The notes beneath the pieces are model-generated. The model worked only from the letters and a program-made list of their open reading frames with translations, had not been told where the DNA came from and did no database searches. The translations under genes were made by a program, and so were the position numbers. DNA of 64,000 bases from Thalassia testudinum (Eukaryota > Streptophyta > Magnoliopsida > Alismatales > Hydrocharitaceae): the NCBI GenBank assembly GCA_037157565.1, contig JAZHRO010000003.1:74216501-74280500 (forward strand), in the 5' to 3' direction. This document shows, one piece after another, positions 10,728 through 22,581 of this stretch (within the stretch, counting starts at the first letter, position 1; the number at the start of each line of letters is the position of its first letter).

Positions 10728-12530
10728 TCAAGGGGAAAGGAGGATATAAGATGCCTCAGCCAAATCAGTAGAAGTTACATCAATGAACGGCTTGAGTCTC
10801 TGACCGTTCACGATGAAAGGTTCAGAATCGTGGCTGAGTGGACTGATTTCGATTGCTCCATTTCCAAAAACCTGTCGGACCAAATATGGTCCGACCCACT
10901 TAGATCTCAGTTTTCCTGGGAAGAGTTTGAGTCGGGCATCAAAGAGTAGGACCTTTTGACCAGGATGAAAGATCTTTCTCGAGATGTGTTTGTCGTGGAA
11001 GGCTTTAACCCGCTCCTTGTAGATTTGCGAGTTCTCGTACGCGTCTCTGCGTAATTCATCGATCTCGCTGATTTGGAGTTTTCTGTGGGTCCTAGCCTTG
11101 GAAAGATCTAGATTACAGTTCCGTACTGCCCAATAGGCTTTATGCTCCAGTTCGACGGGAAGGTGGCATGCCTTTCCGTACACCAATCTAAAGGGAGACA
11201 TGCCCAATTGGGTCTTGTGGGCGGTCCTATAGGCCCACAATGCTTCCGGAAGTCGGGACGACCAGTCCTTCCTGTCAGGTCGAACAGTGACTTGCAGGAT
11301 TTTCTTGATCTCCCGATTAGACAGCTCAGCTAGACCATTAGTTTGGGGGTGGTAAGGAGTAGAGATTCGGTGAGACACCCCGTATTTGGTCATCAGTGAC
11401 CTAAACTGAGCATTTGTGAAATGGGTCCCCCCATCAGAGATTATTGCACGAGGAATCCCGAACCTTGAGAAAATGTGTTGATGAATGAATTTGAGAACGA
11501 TTTTGTGATCACAGGTTCGGGTCGGTATGGCTTCGATCCATTTGGACACGTAGTCCACAGCCAACAGAATGTATTCGAAACCATCCGAAACAGGAAAGGG
11601 GCCCATAAAATCAATCCCCCAAACATCAAAGATTTCGCATACTAGAATCGGTTGCATAGGCATCATGTCGCGACGGCTCATGTTGCCCAAAGTCTGGCAA
11701 CGACTGCATGCCTTGCAATGACTGTATGCGTCTTTGAACAGTGTGGGCCAGTAAAAGCCGCACTGGAGGACTTTTGCTGCGGTTTTATGCCCGGCAAAAT
11801 GGCCACCGCATGCCTGGTCATGGCAGAAAGAGAGGATATTGTTGACTTCCCCTTCCGGGACACATCTCCGGATGATCTGATCGGTACCTATGCGGAAGAG
11901 GTACGGGTCTTCCCAAATGTAATACTTGGCATCGGAGCGTAATTTGTCTTTCTTGGCCTTCGGCCAATCGGACGGGGTCTGATGAGATGCCAAGTAATTT
12001 ACAATATTAGCGAACCATGGAAGGCTAGTACCAATAGTTAGCAGGTGCTCATCGGGAAAATGCTCAGTGATGGGTCCGGAAGGGTCAATTATTTCAGAAG
12101 GAAGACGGGACAAGTGATCAGCTACCACGTTTTGTTTTCCCGCTTTGTCGCGAATCTCAAGGTCAAATTCTTGCAACAGCAAGATCCATCGGATTAAACG
12201 AGGTTTCGCGTCCTTCTTCGCAAGGAGATGCCTCACAGCTGTGTGATCCGAGTATATGATGACATGGGAACCCAGAAGGTACGATCTGAACTTCTCTAGG
12301 GCAAATACTACAGCTAGCAGCTCTTTCTCAGTAACTGTATAGTTACGCTGAGCCTCATCGAGTGTTTTGCTGGCGTAGTAAATGACCACAGGTTTCTTGT
12401 CATTTTTCTGCCCCAAAACCACTCCTAGAGCGAAGTCGGATGCATCACACATGATCTCAAAGGGTTGAGACCAATCAGGGGACTGTAGGATCGGTGCTTG
12501 GGTGACTCGGTCACGCAAGATTTCAAATGC
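10728..12530 (-). CDS. Element B pol, second part: RNase H and integrase
   Basis: The open frame from 12518 is 596 codons long and continues the 12531-14885 frame in phase after one TAA. The RNase H part copies the RNA strand away during reverse transcription; it shows M-C-D-A-S-D with D25, E66 and Y-S-D-H with D91. The integrase zinc module has H240, H244, C271 and C274. The core has D303 in G-I-D-F-M-G-P-F, D362 in S-D-G-G-T-H-F and E398, giving D-58-D-35-E spacing. The C-terminal part contains [17 protein letters not shown], as in the Athila group. I see no missing key residue. Expression would need passage through the TAA at 12531-12533. Confidence 0.93.
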   Translation of the reverse strand, partial: AFEILRDRVTQAPILQSPDWSQPFEIMCDASDFALGVVLGQKNDKKPVVIYYASKTLDEAQRNYTVTEKELLAVVFALEKFRSYLLGSHVIIYSDHTAVRHLLAKKDAKPRLIRWILLLQEFDLEIRDKAGKQNVVADHLSRLPSEIIDPSGPITEHFPDEHLLTIGTSLPWFANIVNYLASHQTPSDWPKAKKDKLRSDAKYYIWEDPYLFRIGTDQIIRRCVPEGEVNNILSFCHDQACGGHFAGHKTAAKVLQCGFYWPTLFKDAYSHCKACSRCQTLGNMSRRDMMPMQPILVCEIFDVWGIDFMGPFPVSDGFEYILLAVDYVSKWIEAIPTRTCDHKIVLKFIHQHIFSRFGIPRAIISDGGTHFTNAQFRSLMTKYGVSHRISTPYHPQTNGLAELSNREIKKILQVTVRPDRKDWSSRLPEALWAYRTAHKTQLGMSPFRLVYGKACHLPVELEHKAYWAVRNCNLDLSKARTHRKLQISEIDELRRDAYENSQIYKERVKAFHDKHISRKIFHPGQKVLLFDARLKLFPGKLRSKWVGPYLVRQVFGNGAIEISPLSHDSEPFIVNGQRLKPFIDVTSTDLAEASYILLSP

Positions 12531-14885
12531 TTAAGTGCATTCCTTGGAGATTTCGAAGGGAACATCCTTGGAGAGAAGAGTGGTCAGGGGGCGTGCGATT
12601 TTTGAAAAATCAGGGATAAATCGTCGATAAAAACCGACATGCCCTAAAAAAGATCGGATGTCCCTGATCGAGCTAGGCATAGGAAGGTGAGAAATCAGAT
12701 TAACCTTAGCTCGATCCACTTGGATACCTTTCTCCGAAATTGAGTGTCCCAGGACAATTCCCTCAGGCACCATGAAATGGCTCTTTTCCCAGGAAAGAAC
12801 CAAATTCACATCGATGCACCTCCTGAGTATCTGGACCAAGTGTTGGAGGCAATCGTCGAATGATGCTCCGAAAACTGAAAAGTCATCCATGAAGACTTCC
12901 AGATAATCACCTACCATATCTGAGAATATGGCAAGCATGCATCGCTGAAAAGTAGCGGGTGCATTGCAAAGACCGAAAGGCATCCTTCGGAAAGCGTATG
13001 TTCCGAAGGGGCAGGTGAACGTGGTCTTTTCTTGGTCCTCAGGATGGATTGCCACCTGGTTATAACCGGAGTACCCGTCAAGAAAGCAGAAGAACCTATT
13101 TCCCGCTAGTTTTTCGAGAATTTGATCAATGAAGGGTAGTGGGAAATGATCCTTCTTCGTGGAGGAATTGAGTCGACGGTAATCTATACAGACTCTCCAC
13201 GAGTTGGCTAATCGGGTAGGAATGATTTCTCCGGTCTCAGTCGTTATAGTGGTGAGTCCTGCCTTCTTGGGCACGACCTGAATTGGGCTCACCCAACGAC
13301 TATCGGAGATCGGGTAGATGATTCCGGCATCTAACCACTTGATGATCTCCTTTTTCATGACCTCCTGCAGATTGGGGTTTAAGCGTCTCTGCATTTCACG
13401 AGAAGGTCGTGTGCCCTCTTCTGAATAGATATGATGAGTACAATAAGAGGGACTTATTCCAGTCAAATCATCGAGAGTCCATCCGATGGCTCTGCGATGT
13501 TGCTGGAGGATAACAATCAGACGGGATTCCTGTTCAGGGCTGAGGTTGGAATTGATGATCACAGGAAGGGTCTGATTAGAACCCAAAAAGACGTATTTTA
13601 AGTGAGTAGGAAGGGGTTTCAGTTCGAGGAGGGGGTTTTCAGCAGCAGCGGGTGGTTCAGTATAGATGTGAGGTTCAAGGGTGGGAGTTACTGGGTTGTT
13701 CACATCTGGATTTGACTCCTCTGTTTGCGGGTCAAGATCCTTCTGTGGTTGATGAGGCATACTCAAGTCATTCTGGAGGTGTGATTCATCAACCAAAGTC
13801 TTGATGTCACAAATTTGCTCGATGACGCCACAATTAATTCCTTGTTGGGCCTTAAATATATCAATTTTCAGTGTTTGATCTCCAAACTTAAGCTCTATTT
13901 GGCCCTCCTCACAGCTGATGTTGGCTCTAGCAGTAGCCAAGAAAGGTCTCCCTAGAATGATTGGTGTATCCCTAGGGTTCTCAGGTGCATCCATGTCTAA
14001 GACTATAAAGTCCACTGGAAAATAGAAATCCCGCACTCTCACGATAACATCCTCGAGAATCCCTTTTGGTGACTTTATAGATCGATCTGCTAATTGTAAT
14101 GTCACCTCGGTTGGTTTCAGCTCAGATTCTTCTAGATGGTTAAGTAAGGATGTGGGTATCAGATTTATAGATGCACCTAAGTCTAACAATGCTCTATCAA
14201 ATTGGGTACCACCTATCTTACAGGAGATCAGGGGAGTTCCAGGATCTTTTGCCTTGGGTGGGAGTCTACTAAGGATTACAGAGCTGGCTTGCTCTGACAG
14301 AACAATTGGGCTCCCTCCCTTGGTTCGCGGCTTACGCTGGGGTGTACATAAATTCTTTAGAAATCGTGCGTAAGCTGGTACGTGGCGGATTGCATCCATC
14401 AAGGGGATGTTTATGTGGACCTGCTCAAAGAGCTTGACCAGGTCTTCCTCAGGGGCCACGGGTTTGGTGGTCTTCTTTCCCTTGGTCAGGGCCTCGGGAA
14501 ATGGGATCTTGGTTGGTTCTTCTAGGATAGGTCCAGGTTGTGGGTCTGGAACAGCGGTACCTTGGATAACTATCATAGGGTCATGGTTATCAAGCTGGGA
14601 GTGGTTTGGATAATTCGGGTCTTGAGTTGTCTTACCACTACGTGTTGTTACAGAATTTAATCCAGCCTGATTTTGGTTTGGGTTTGGTAGGAGGGGTGGC
14701 TGCTGCTGAAATCCCGCACGAGAAGTTGAGGCTTCCATCTCGTCTGGAGATGGAGCAGTAGGGGCCTGATAAATCCATTGAGCGTGGCCTAAATTTGGAT
14801 TCATAACGCGCTTCTGGGTTGGCACGTTATTTGGGTTAGGAAGAGGTTGGGAAGGGAGTGTGCCTGGCTGGCGAGAATTTGCCAA
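12531..14885 (-). CDS. Element B pol, first part: gag tail, protease and reverse transcriptase
   Basis: This is a 784-codon open frame. Residues 1-220 are a proline-rich gag-pol junction. The aspartic protease motif D-L-G-A-S-I-N-L-I-P is at about 235-244, the form usual in Athila rather than D-S/T-G-A. The protease flap and end include I-I-L-G-R-P-F-L-A-T. RT begins near residue 480 and has the catalytic F-M-D-D at about 660. The frame ends with TAA (12531-12533), and the same frame runs on into RNase H, so this is one premature stop in a single pol. Gag enters this frame only through a shift near 14930. It is probably expressed as a gag-pol polyprotein in intact relatives. Confidence 0.93.
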   Translation of the reverse strand: MANSRQPGTLPSQPLPNPNNVPTQKRVMNPNLGHAQWIYQAPTAPSPDEMEASTSRAGFQQQPPLLPNPNQNQAGLNSVTTRSGKTTQDPNYPNHSQLDNHDPMIVIQGTAVPDPQPGPILEEPTKIPFPEALTKGKKTTKPVAPEEDLVKLFEQVHINIPLMDAIRHVPAYARFLKNLCTPQRKPRTKGGSPIVLSEQASSVILSRLPPKAKDPGTPLISCKIGGTQFDRALLDLGASINLIPTSLLNHLEESELKPTEVTLQLADRSIKSPKGILEDVIVRVRDFYFPVDFIVLDMDAPENPRDTPIILGRPFLATARANISCEEGQIELKFGDQTLKIDIFKAQQGINCGVIEQICDIKTLVDESHLQNDLSMPHQPQKDLDPQTEESNPDVNNPVTPTLEPHIYTEPPAAAENPLLELKPLPTHLKYVFLGSNQTLPVIINSNLSPEQESRLIVILQQHRRAIGWTLDDLTGISPSYCTHHIYSEEGTRPSREMQRRLNPNLQEVMKKEIIKWLDAGIIYPISDSRWVSPIQVVPKKAGLTTITTETGEIIPTRLANSWRVCIDYRRLNSSTKKDHFPLPFIDQILEKLAGNRFFCFLDGYSGYNQVAIHPEDQEKTTFTCPFGTYAFRRMPFGLCNAPATFQRCMLAIFSDMVGDYLEVFMDDFSVFGASFDDCLQHLVQILRRCIDVNLVLSWEKSHFMVPEGIVLGHSISEKGIQVDRAKVNLISHLPMPSSIRDIRSFLGHVGFYRRFIPDFSKIARPLTTLLSKDVPFEISKECT

Positions 14886-16426
14886 CTGGGCCAGTTGAGT
14901 TTTAACTTCAGTAAGCTCGTCTTGTGCTGTTTTTGAATAGCCGCATTCGTTTTTTGAATGTCAGCCAGAGTCTGAAGGATTAAGGACATTTGATCTTGAT
15001 TTGGCCCTGATGGATAAGTAGGGTTGGGCCGAGGCTGAGGCGGCTGGTAGTGATGAGAGGGCTGTGGGCGGGACTGAAAAGGTGGTCTTTGGGTTTGGGA
15101 ATTTCCCGCCCACTGAAAATTGGGATGGTTTCGCCATCCAGGGTTGTAAGTGTTGGAGAATGGGTCATTCTGGATGGCGTTGAGGTCCTCGCAGGTCTGA
15201 GGAACCTCCTGAGAATCAGGGAAAGGAGGAATGGAGTTCCCCCGGCTGGTGAAGAAAGGATCGGATGATCTCCCAGTCCAAGAATCAGATGGGGATGGAT
15301 ATGGATCCATCCCAGGGGAGGATCGGTGGAGGATGTTTTGCACAGTCTCCTATGTGGGAGGAGGTTGTGCAAAGGAGTTACGCGCAGAGGTGGCTCGCTG
15401 CAAGTGCTGAGTCAGCTCATCCACCTTCTTTTCAATGATTGAGACCTTGTCCAATCGACTGGCCATTAATTCCAGGTCGACTGATGCGGACAGGCCCTGC
15501 GTCTCATGTGCTCCCTTAAGATTCGTCGCTGCGCGGGTATTCGTCCTGTCGAATAATCCCATGGAGTCATTGTTGATGGAGTTCTCGCACATGTTTTCGA
15601 GAATCTCCCATATGGTGTCTTCATGTTGACCCATGATGTTTCCTCCGCAAGTTGCATTGACGAAAAGGCGGATGTCCTCACGGAGTCCCTGGTAAAAAGA
15701 TTGGACTTGTTCCCATTTAGGAACTCCGTGATGGGGGCACTTTCTCATGAGATCCTGAAAACGATCCCATGCCTCATGGAGAGGTTCTCCTGATTGTTGA
15801 GTGAAGTGTGTAATCTGATGGCGCAAGGCGTTGGTCCGACCAACGGGAAAAAACTTTTTCAAAAATTCGGATTGAAGTTCTTCCCAAGTGTTGATCGGCC
15901 GGGTCTGAGTTTGATACCAATGGGCGGCCTTGTCCATAAGAGAAAAGGAGAACATCTTCATGAGAAGAATATTCCGATTTTGCACATCTGATCCAAAAGT
16001 GTGGGCCAGATGCTTTAGCTGTTTGATGTGCTGGAAGGGATCTTCAGAATTAAGCCCATGGAATTTAGGTATAGCATGAATCATGTTGGGCTTTAGTTCG
16101 GAATCAGGTCCTCCAGTCGGGATTCTGACTCGAGGCTCAATGGCCACCGCAGCAGCATTGTAGTGGTCCCGCATCATAGGACGCTGTGGTGGGTGCACGA
16201 AGTTTTGGAAGAGGTCATTGAGTCGCTGGAGCTGGTGTTCCAGATTATTTTCTTCCTCAACTGGCTGAGCCATGATGGGGGAAGAAGAAGAACTTGGTTC
16301 TGAATCAGAATAGAGAATAATGTGAGGGTGTTGCTGCAAAAACACGGGCGTCGAGGCTTGGCCTTGACGAGAGTGAATTTCTAAAGGAGGTCTTAAGGGT
16401 GGTCCTAGGGACCTCCTTCCGTACAT
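14801..16426 (-). pseudogene. Element B gag (capsid/nucleocapsid) with one in-frame TAG
   Basis: The frame starts at the ATG at 16426 (M-Y-G-R-R-S-L-G-P-P-L), matching the gag start of D. A downstream ATG at 16273 is also possible. The retrotransposon gag domain covers about residues 100-260, with I-P-K-F-H-G-L, E-D-P-F-Q-H, K-A-A-H-W-Y, F-L-K-K-F-F-P-V-G-R-T-N-A-L and E-A-W-D-R-F. A TAG at 15350-15352 interrupts it, and the same frame stays open to 14801. Near 14930 an indel moves the true reading into the pol frame, where L-A-Q-L-A-N-S-R-Q-P-G-T-L-P matches the D gag. Gag would form the virus-like particle in the cytoplasm. Confidence 0.88.
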
Positions 16427-17333
16427 GCACAGTTGGAAGAGGTAAGTTTAGAAGGTGCTGGACCCAATCAAGACACCCAAAAATATGTTGGGTGACTATA
16501 GAGGTGCGGGGCAGATGGACCCCTTGATCAGAAAGATCATCCACCTGAGAATTACCTGGGCAGCCAGAGAGGGAGAGTCCCGCGAAGACCCCTACACGGT
16601 AGAGCGTCCCCACGGGTTACAGGGTTTCCCCCACCCGACCTCTCTTGTCACTGCGATTCTAGGTAGACCAGAATGGGGATCTTGAGCTCTTAAGTCTACC
16701 AATTTTAAGATCAGGGTGCTTAAGGTTTCACTTGAACTTTAGTCCTTTTAAGTGCAAAGAGTGACCTAATTTAAGGTTGGTTAACCCAAAAGGGGTCAAC
16801 TTTACCTTTTTCTTTGAGAGCTTTTTGGGTCCTTTCTTTTAGGGTCCAAGTGTTTAAAGAGAGAGCCAATTGTTTAGGATTTTTCTTGTTAATTATTTTC
16901 AATCAATGGCTTGGGCACACCTCTTTTGGATTTCCTCAATTCTTGATTAAGGGGTGTGTCTCTACTGAAATCCTAATGTTTGACCTTATGTTGGCTCTAC
17001 TTGGTCCATTTAACTCCTTGTTAGGCAATTAGGGCTCAAGCAAGAATGTGTTAGCCCTTAAATACCCTTAATAGTGTGCAGGAGTGATGAGTTGAAAACA
17101 TGCAACTCTTTATGGTACTAAGTATGGAAGATAGGTTAGCCCTATATTGCTTGTTCTTTTCTTTTCTTCCTCTTTAGAGTTTAGGGGTTAATAGTGAGAG
17201 GAAAGATTTACCTGTCTTCGGAGTGGTTGTCGTGTGGTTGCTTGTCTTCTCGAGTTCCTGTAGCTACACAAAAGAGAGGAGATTATCAGAAATTAAAAGA
17301 AACAGGAATGTTTACCTCTAGAATAGCCGTTGC
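16427..17333 (-). other. Element B untranslated leader
   Basis: About 900 bp lie between the primer site and gag. The part at 16480-16800 is the reverse complement of 36100-36465 in element A, with clear sequence identity. No coding frame is convincing. Such a leader usually carries packaging and dimerisation signals, but I cannot point to them here. Confidence 0.7.
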
Positions 17334-17351
17334 TCCCCGGCAGCGGCGCCA
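17334..17351 (-). promoter_or_regulatory. Element B primer-binding site (tRNA-Asp type)
   Basis: The minus strand reads TGGCGCCGCTGCCGGGGA, six bases after the 5' LTR end, close to the tRNA-Asp primer site common in Athila elements. Minus-strand DNA synthesis would start here. Confidence 0.88.
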
Positions 17352-17357
17352 AAAAAA

Positions 17358-20175
17358 TGAAATGCCTAGGTTCAACCGGGTTTTAGTTATAACATTGTAG
17401 TATAGCCGGTTACTACCAACATTTCAAATAAATAATTTTTTACTCGGAAAATAAAAGAGTTCCCGAGGTCGAACTCAGGGAGCAAGTTGTATTCTAGGGA
17501 TATACATGTTTCTTTTACAAAAAGAAAGAGAGAGGGAAAGAATTTGCTGTTTTCTCTTTGTTCTGCAGAGGGGATGCCCTTCTTTCTCTCTTTCTTTAGA
17601 TCTCCTTCTTTCTCTCTGTTCTGCAGAGGTGATGTTCTTCTTCTGCAATGGTGATGCTCTTCTTCTTCTTCCTGCTGTTCCTGCTTTGGTGATGTTCTTC
17701 TTTCTTCAGAGCTCCTTCTTCTTCTTCTTCGTTCTGCCTTGACCTCTCTTCTTCTTTTTCTGCAATTGTGGTGACCCTTTCTCTTTTCCCTTTTCTTCTT
17801 TATGGCTGCAGAGCTTCTGCCTTCAGCTACTAAGTCTTCCTTTCTTCTTCTTCTGCTTTGGCCGTTGCTCTTCCTTCTTCTTCAGCCTGCCTTCTTTCCT
17901 GCTCGGGCTGCTGACCTTCCGTCGTCTGACCCGGTGCTTAGACGACTTAACTATGCATTTGCTACAGTGCAGCTCCTTCTTCTTCCGCGGTCTTCTTCTT
18001 CGCCTGTGCCTGCACACTTCAGAGTTTTTCGTCAGAGGCAAAACCTACTCTACCCCCCTCCCCCCGCGTCTCTCTCTCTTTCTGAAACCACTCTTGGGAA
18101 AGCTCTCCCAAAGCTACCGGGTAATCGGGTTCGGGTCACGCCCGGGTCCAGGCCCACCGGCGTGCGTGGTGGGCGAGGAGTGCAGGTCAGTCTAACTCGG
18201 GTCGGGTTAGGTCCGCGGGGCGTGAGCGCGGACGAGACCGGGTAACCGGGCGGGTGTAAGGGGACCTCACCCTGTGTACTGAGGCAATAAGGCTAGTGCA
18301 CGAAATCAATTTAAACAGTGGAACGTGTGTGAGGCTTACCGATGTGGGACTAAACTCAGACCGTTCCTCGCGTGCGCCTGCTGGGAGACCGCGGCCTAGC
18401 TTCTGCAGCTGCGGCTTCGATTTGCATAGGTTGCTGGCTGGCTGCCTTCGCAAGACTCCCCGTACTCCGCAGCAGCTGGAGACCTGGAGTCCTCAAGCCT
18501 GGAGCGCGGGAGAAGCTGTTTCAATGTGCGTCAATGGCGGTCGAACCTCAAAACCTGTCGGACACGAATATGGCCTCACGGCCTGATCAAACCACTGGGG
18601 AACCTTCGCCGTGGCACAGCGAAGGTGAGGAGCTGCGCGGCAGGCCGCAAGGAGGTGTCTGGCGGCAGCCCTGGGTCGGACTGCAACCGGAGGAATGGGT
18701 TTGTTCGGGGGAGTGTTACGGAGGTGTGGAGTGGCAGTGGAGGGGTGGGGGGTGCTCAGTGTGATGAGGCGGAGGTTCGGTGAGGGTCGGCGAGCCGTGT
18801 GGGTTGCTGAGGTGATGGGAGCGGCTCGCCGGAGTGTGGTCGGAGGCGAAGGGGGTGAAGGTGGTCAGGGTCGGTAGAGGGCTTAATTGAATAAATTGAA
18901 AGCGGGGAAAGAAAGAGGAGGAGAAGGGGAGTAGCTCTAGCTTACTTGCAGGGACGAAGGGGGAGGAACAGGGCGACAGTCGTATCGACTGTCGCCGGAG
19001 AAGACGATGCTCAGGGAAAGGGGCGGCGGCGAGCAGAGAGCCGGAGAGGCGCCCGCTGGGTGCGGCGTGGCGCATGAAGAGCAGGGGAGGAAGTCTCTGC
19101 TGCTGGTATTGCGGCAGAGCGAAGAGGTGGAGGGGGAGGAAACCGCCGGAGCTGGTGAGCGTCTGTCGGAGGAAGAAGAGAAGAAAGTTGGGGATTTTCT
19201 CCGTCAGATCCAGGCTGCCCTGGTCGGTGGAGCAACGGGGTGTATTTATAGGGATCAAATAGGGAGGAAGGCGGAGGGAGACGACGTGTCTCCCTCGCCG
19301 GAGAATGGTCGGAAACAAGAACCCATACCGTCCGTGCGTTCGCACGGCCGGTATGGTGGGCTGCAACGACCAGGGGGGTGTCCCTGCGACGGCTGACGAC
19401 GCAGGGCACCCCCGGTTTACTTGCCAGGTCCCCCACCTCACCCTGCGCGGCGCCATGCTCCACACAAGGTCGCCGGAGCATGGTGCTGGCAGGTTTTGCA
19501 GGAGGGACCTGATTGCAAAGAACGAAGGAGAGTTAGGGGCCAAAATGCGAGGGTTCAGAAGTTGAGGGCCAAAGAGTAAATATATGAGGACCAAAGTGTA
19601 AAGTCGGTCAAGGAGGTTTCTTCTTAGGCTCAAGTTTTTATACATGACTAATTAGGACCTAAGGAATCTGATGGTGAATTTCATTTTCATATTAAACCTT
19701 GTTTGATCGGTCAATTTGCGCAAAAACCCAAATTAAGTTATTAATTGGGCATGGTTCTCAATGTAGGTCAAAATGGGTTCTAAAGGCCAAATTGAAGGTT
19801 CTAAACCCTAGAGATTATTTTTCTATGAATTTTATAGGGTTTATTCTATTTTTACTTTGCCTCGAACCTTGTGAATTGAAGTGGGTTGTTTTAGGGTTAC
19901 AGATTATCATTTGGTTTCTTGGAAGTGCTGTAGCCCTTGCTAGATCATCTCATCCCACTTTTATTCTTATTAAGCTGCTTTGACCTATGTTTGGGCCCTG
20001 AATTACCCTGTATGCAGATTATACTGGTGAAATTGCACTTTTACCCCTTATGACTTATTTTCTTCTCAAACTCAGAATTCTCTGAGTTAAGCCTTTCCTT
20101 GAGATATGTAGGAGCTTTTATCCTTTGTATTAGGTCAAAATGAGCTAGTTATGGCTCATGATGAGGTTCTCATCA
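17358..20175 (-). repeat. Element B 5' LTR
   Basis: The LTR is 2818 bp and nearly the same as 6368-9182, with a 3-bp insertion near 17750 and scattered point changes. The minus-strand TATA box TATAAATA is at 19243-19250 and would drive the genomic RNA of B. It holds the GC-rich palindrome at 18602-18626 with one arm mismatch. Confidence 0.92.
19243..19250 (-). promoter_or_regulatory. TATA box of element B 5' LTR
   Basis: The minus strand reads CCCTATAAATACA, about 925 bp into the LTR from its U3 end. The matching site in the other LTR is 8250-8257. Confidence 0.65.
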
Positions 20176-20180
20176 ATCAG
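20176..20180. repeat. Target-site duplication of element B (ATCAG), right copy
   Basis: ATCAG directly follows the B 5' LTR and matches 6363-6367. Confidence 0.93.
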
Positions 20181-21157
20181 CCTAGGGCCAACCACCCACT
20201 TGGTCCCCCCCTCAACGCAACTCAAGGTTGCCGTACATCTTCGTCCGTATAGAGCCTCGTAGGGAGCCATGCCGATGCTCGAGTGATAACTGTTATTGTA
20301 TGCAAACTCCACCAGGGGCAAGTGCACCTCCCAAGTGCCCTTCCAGTCTAGTACACAGGCACGTAAAAGGTCCTCAAGTGTCAGTATCGTGCGCACAGAC
20401 TATCCGTCCGTCGGCGGGTGGTAAGCTGTACTGAATCTCAACCGCGTCCCCAAGGCCTGCTGAAACTCAGCCCAAAACTGGGACGTAAAGCAGGTATCCT
20501 GGTCAGATACGATCTCCCACGGAACTCCATGTTGACGTACCATGTTGCGGATATACCTCTCTTCCAACTGTGCTGGTCCCCAAATGACTCAAATTGGGAA
20601 GAATCATGCCGTCTTAGTCAATCTATCCACGATTACCCTGATTGCGTCATGTCCTCGCTGGGTAACAGGTAAGCCCACCACCAAGTCCATGGTGATCTCT
20701 CCCACTTCCACTCTGGAAGTGGAAGCAGCTGTAGCGGCCCTGCAGGCCTCTGATGCTCGGCTTTCACCAGCTGGCACACTAAACACTGCTGCACGAATTC
20801 ACCCACATCCTGCTTCATCCCCCACCACCAAAACTCGCATCTCAAGTCTTGGTACATCTTCGTGTTTCTGGGATGTATGGTGAATCTGGAACCGTGTGCC
20901 TCAGTCAGGAGCTCTCTCAGAAGCTCCTCGTCTTTGGGAGCGCACAGACGTCCCCTCAGGCGCAGCACCTAGTCTGTGAAGGAGAAGTCCCTCGGGTCTC
21001 CTGACAGTACTCTGTCGTGCAAAGACTGCAAGTACAGGTCAGTCATCTGTCCTGTGATTATGCGATCTATCAGCTCTGGCCTCGTCTGTCGCATCACAGT
21101 CACTGCCCCACAGTGCCCCTGTAGCTCTAGGGGTCCCCAACTGCCCATCTCCTCCAA
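20181..21157 (-). pseudogene. Array C copy 1: integrase (zinc module and catalytic core), broken
   Basis: Minus-strand pieces show the HHCC module (A-H-G-S-R-F-T-I-H-P ... W-W-W-G-M-K ... C-L-V-C-Q, about 20800-20930), the first core Asp in T-M-D-L-V-V-G-L-P and the second in I-V-S-D-Q-D. The catalytic Glu is lost: the S-E-R-T-I motif reads S-V-R-T-I near 20395. Stops are at 20604-20606 (TGA) and 20400-20402 (TAG), and a 2-bp deletion near 20696 shifts the frame. The two stops also occur in copy 2. The frame continues across B at 6367. Confidence 0.82.
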
Positions 21158-21316
21158 AAGGCTCCAACTCTACACCTGTAAACTGGCTAAGTGTGCGGGT
21201 GCCTTCCGGCTCAAGGCGTTAGCCACCACATTGGCCTTTCATGGGTGGTAGGAAATGCTAGAGTCGTAGTCCTTCAGGAGCTCCAACCAACGTCTCTGTC
21301 TCATGTTGAGCTCCTT

Positions 21317-21667
21317 CTAGTCAAAAAGGTATCCGAGGCTCTTGTGATTTGTGAAAATCTCGAACGTCTCACTGTACAAGTAGTGCCTCCAGGTCTTCGG
21401 TGCGAAGGCAACAGCTGCCAGCTCTAGGTCATGGTTAGGGTACCTATGCTCATGGGGCTTCAGTTGCCGCGAAGTGTAAGCGACAATGTGACCCTTCTGC
21501 ATGAGCACACTCCCTAACCCATGCAAGGAGGCGTCCGTGTACACAATGTACCCACCACTGCAGTAAGGGATGGTGAGCACGGGAGCCGAAGTCAGTCTCT
21601 CCTTCAGCTCCTGAAAACAAGCCTCACAGGCGTTTGTCCAAGTGAAGGGCACATCCTTCCGGGTCAA
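21317..21667 (-). pseudogene. Array C copy 1: RNase H and RT connection fragment
   Basis: The open piece begins [10 protein letters not shown] and includes [10 protein letters not shown] and F-T-N-H-K-S-L, where the family has a T-D-H-K-S motif, so a catalytic Asp position appears changed to Asn. It ends at a stop at 21317. The reading agrees with copy 2 at 29105-29400. Confidence 0.78.
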
Positions 21668-21689
21668 CTATGTCATAGGACATGCAATC

Positions 21690-22581
21690 TGTTAAAAGCC
21701 CTTGATAAACTACCTGTAGTAGCCTGCCAGTCCCAGGAAACCGTGAATCTCAGTAACCGTACGCGGTCTCTTCCCCCTGAGCACTGCCTCGACCTTGGCT
21801 GGGTCCACCTCCAAGCCATCCCCAGGGATCACATGACCGAAGAAGGTCACCTCCCTCAACCAGAACTCGCACTTGCTGTATTTGGCGTACAACCTACATC
21901 ATCTCAGTGTGTCCAGAACCATCCGCAAGTGCTGTCCGTGCTGCGTCTAATCTCGAGTGTAGATGAGTACATCATCAATGAATACCACCACTAACTGGTC
22001 CAAGTACGGTCTAAACACCCAGTTCATCAGGTCCATGAAGGCAGCGGGGTCATTCGTCAGCCCAAACGACATGACCAAAAACTTGTAGTGTCCGTACCGG
22101 GTGCGAAAAGCTGTCTTGGAGACATCTGCCTCCCTGATCCTCAACTGGTGGTATCCAGACCTCAAGTCGATCTTGGAGAATATCGTGGCACCTCGCAATT
22201 GGTCAAACAAGTCGTCGATCCTCGGCAGCGGATATCTGTTCTTGATGGTGACCCTATTCAGCTGTCGTAGTCCACACTAAGGCATAGGGTGCCATCCTTC
22301 ATCTTCACAAACAGTACCGGGGCTCCCCAGGGAGACGCACTGGGCCTCACAAAGCCCTTCTCCAAAAGATCCTGCAATAGAGACTTGAGCTCTCGCAGCT
22401 CAAGTGGTGTCATCCTGTATGGTGCGGTGGAGATGGGGTTTGTCCCTGATACAAGTGAGATCTCAAACTCGATCTCACGCTCGGGCGGTAGTCCCGGAAA
22501 CTCATCTAGGAACACGTCGAGGTACTCTCTGACCACCGGGATACTCTGGAAGTCTACCACCGGGCTGGGTTCTACCACCAC
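21690..22581 (-). pseudogene. Array C copy 1: reverse transcriptase, broken
   Basis: Three pieces give the RT in order: 22258-22581 (N-terminal part with P-Y-R-M-T-P-L-E-L and S-P-W-G-A-P-V-L-F-V), 21947-22210 ([19 protein letters not shown] and the catalytic F-I-D-D-V-L-I-Y) and 21710-21892 ([15 protein letters not shown]). Stops and shifts separate them. The F-I-D-D motif is intact, but no full RT can be read. Confidence 0.85.

Larger units (their letters stand above)
6368..20175 (-). mobile_element. Element B: near-complete Athila-type Ty3/Gypsy retrotransposon
   Basis: The element is 13.8 kb with two LTRs (6368-9182 and 17358-20175) ending TGAAATG and CTCATCA in plus coordinates, and a perfect target duplication ATCAG at 6363-6367 and 20176-20180. 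Minus-strand order: 5' LTR, tRNA-Asp primer site (17334-17351), leader, gag, protease-RT, RNase H-integrase, 3' UTR, polypurine tract, 3' LTR. The LTRs differ by roughly 2% by eye, so B is younger than the array it sits in. All catalytic motifs are present. The coding lesions I see are one TAG in gag, a frameshift near 14930 and one TAA in pol. There is no env-like frame after integrase. Confidence 0.93.
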
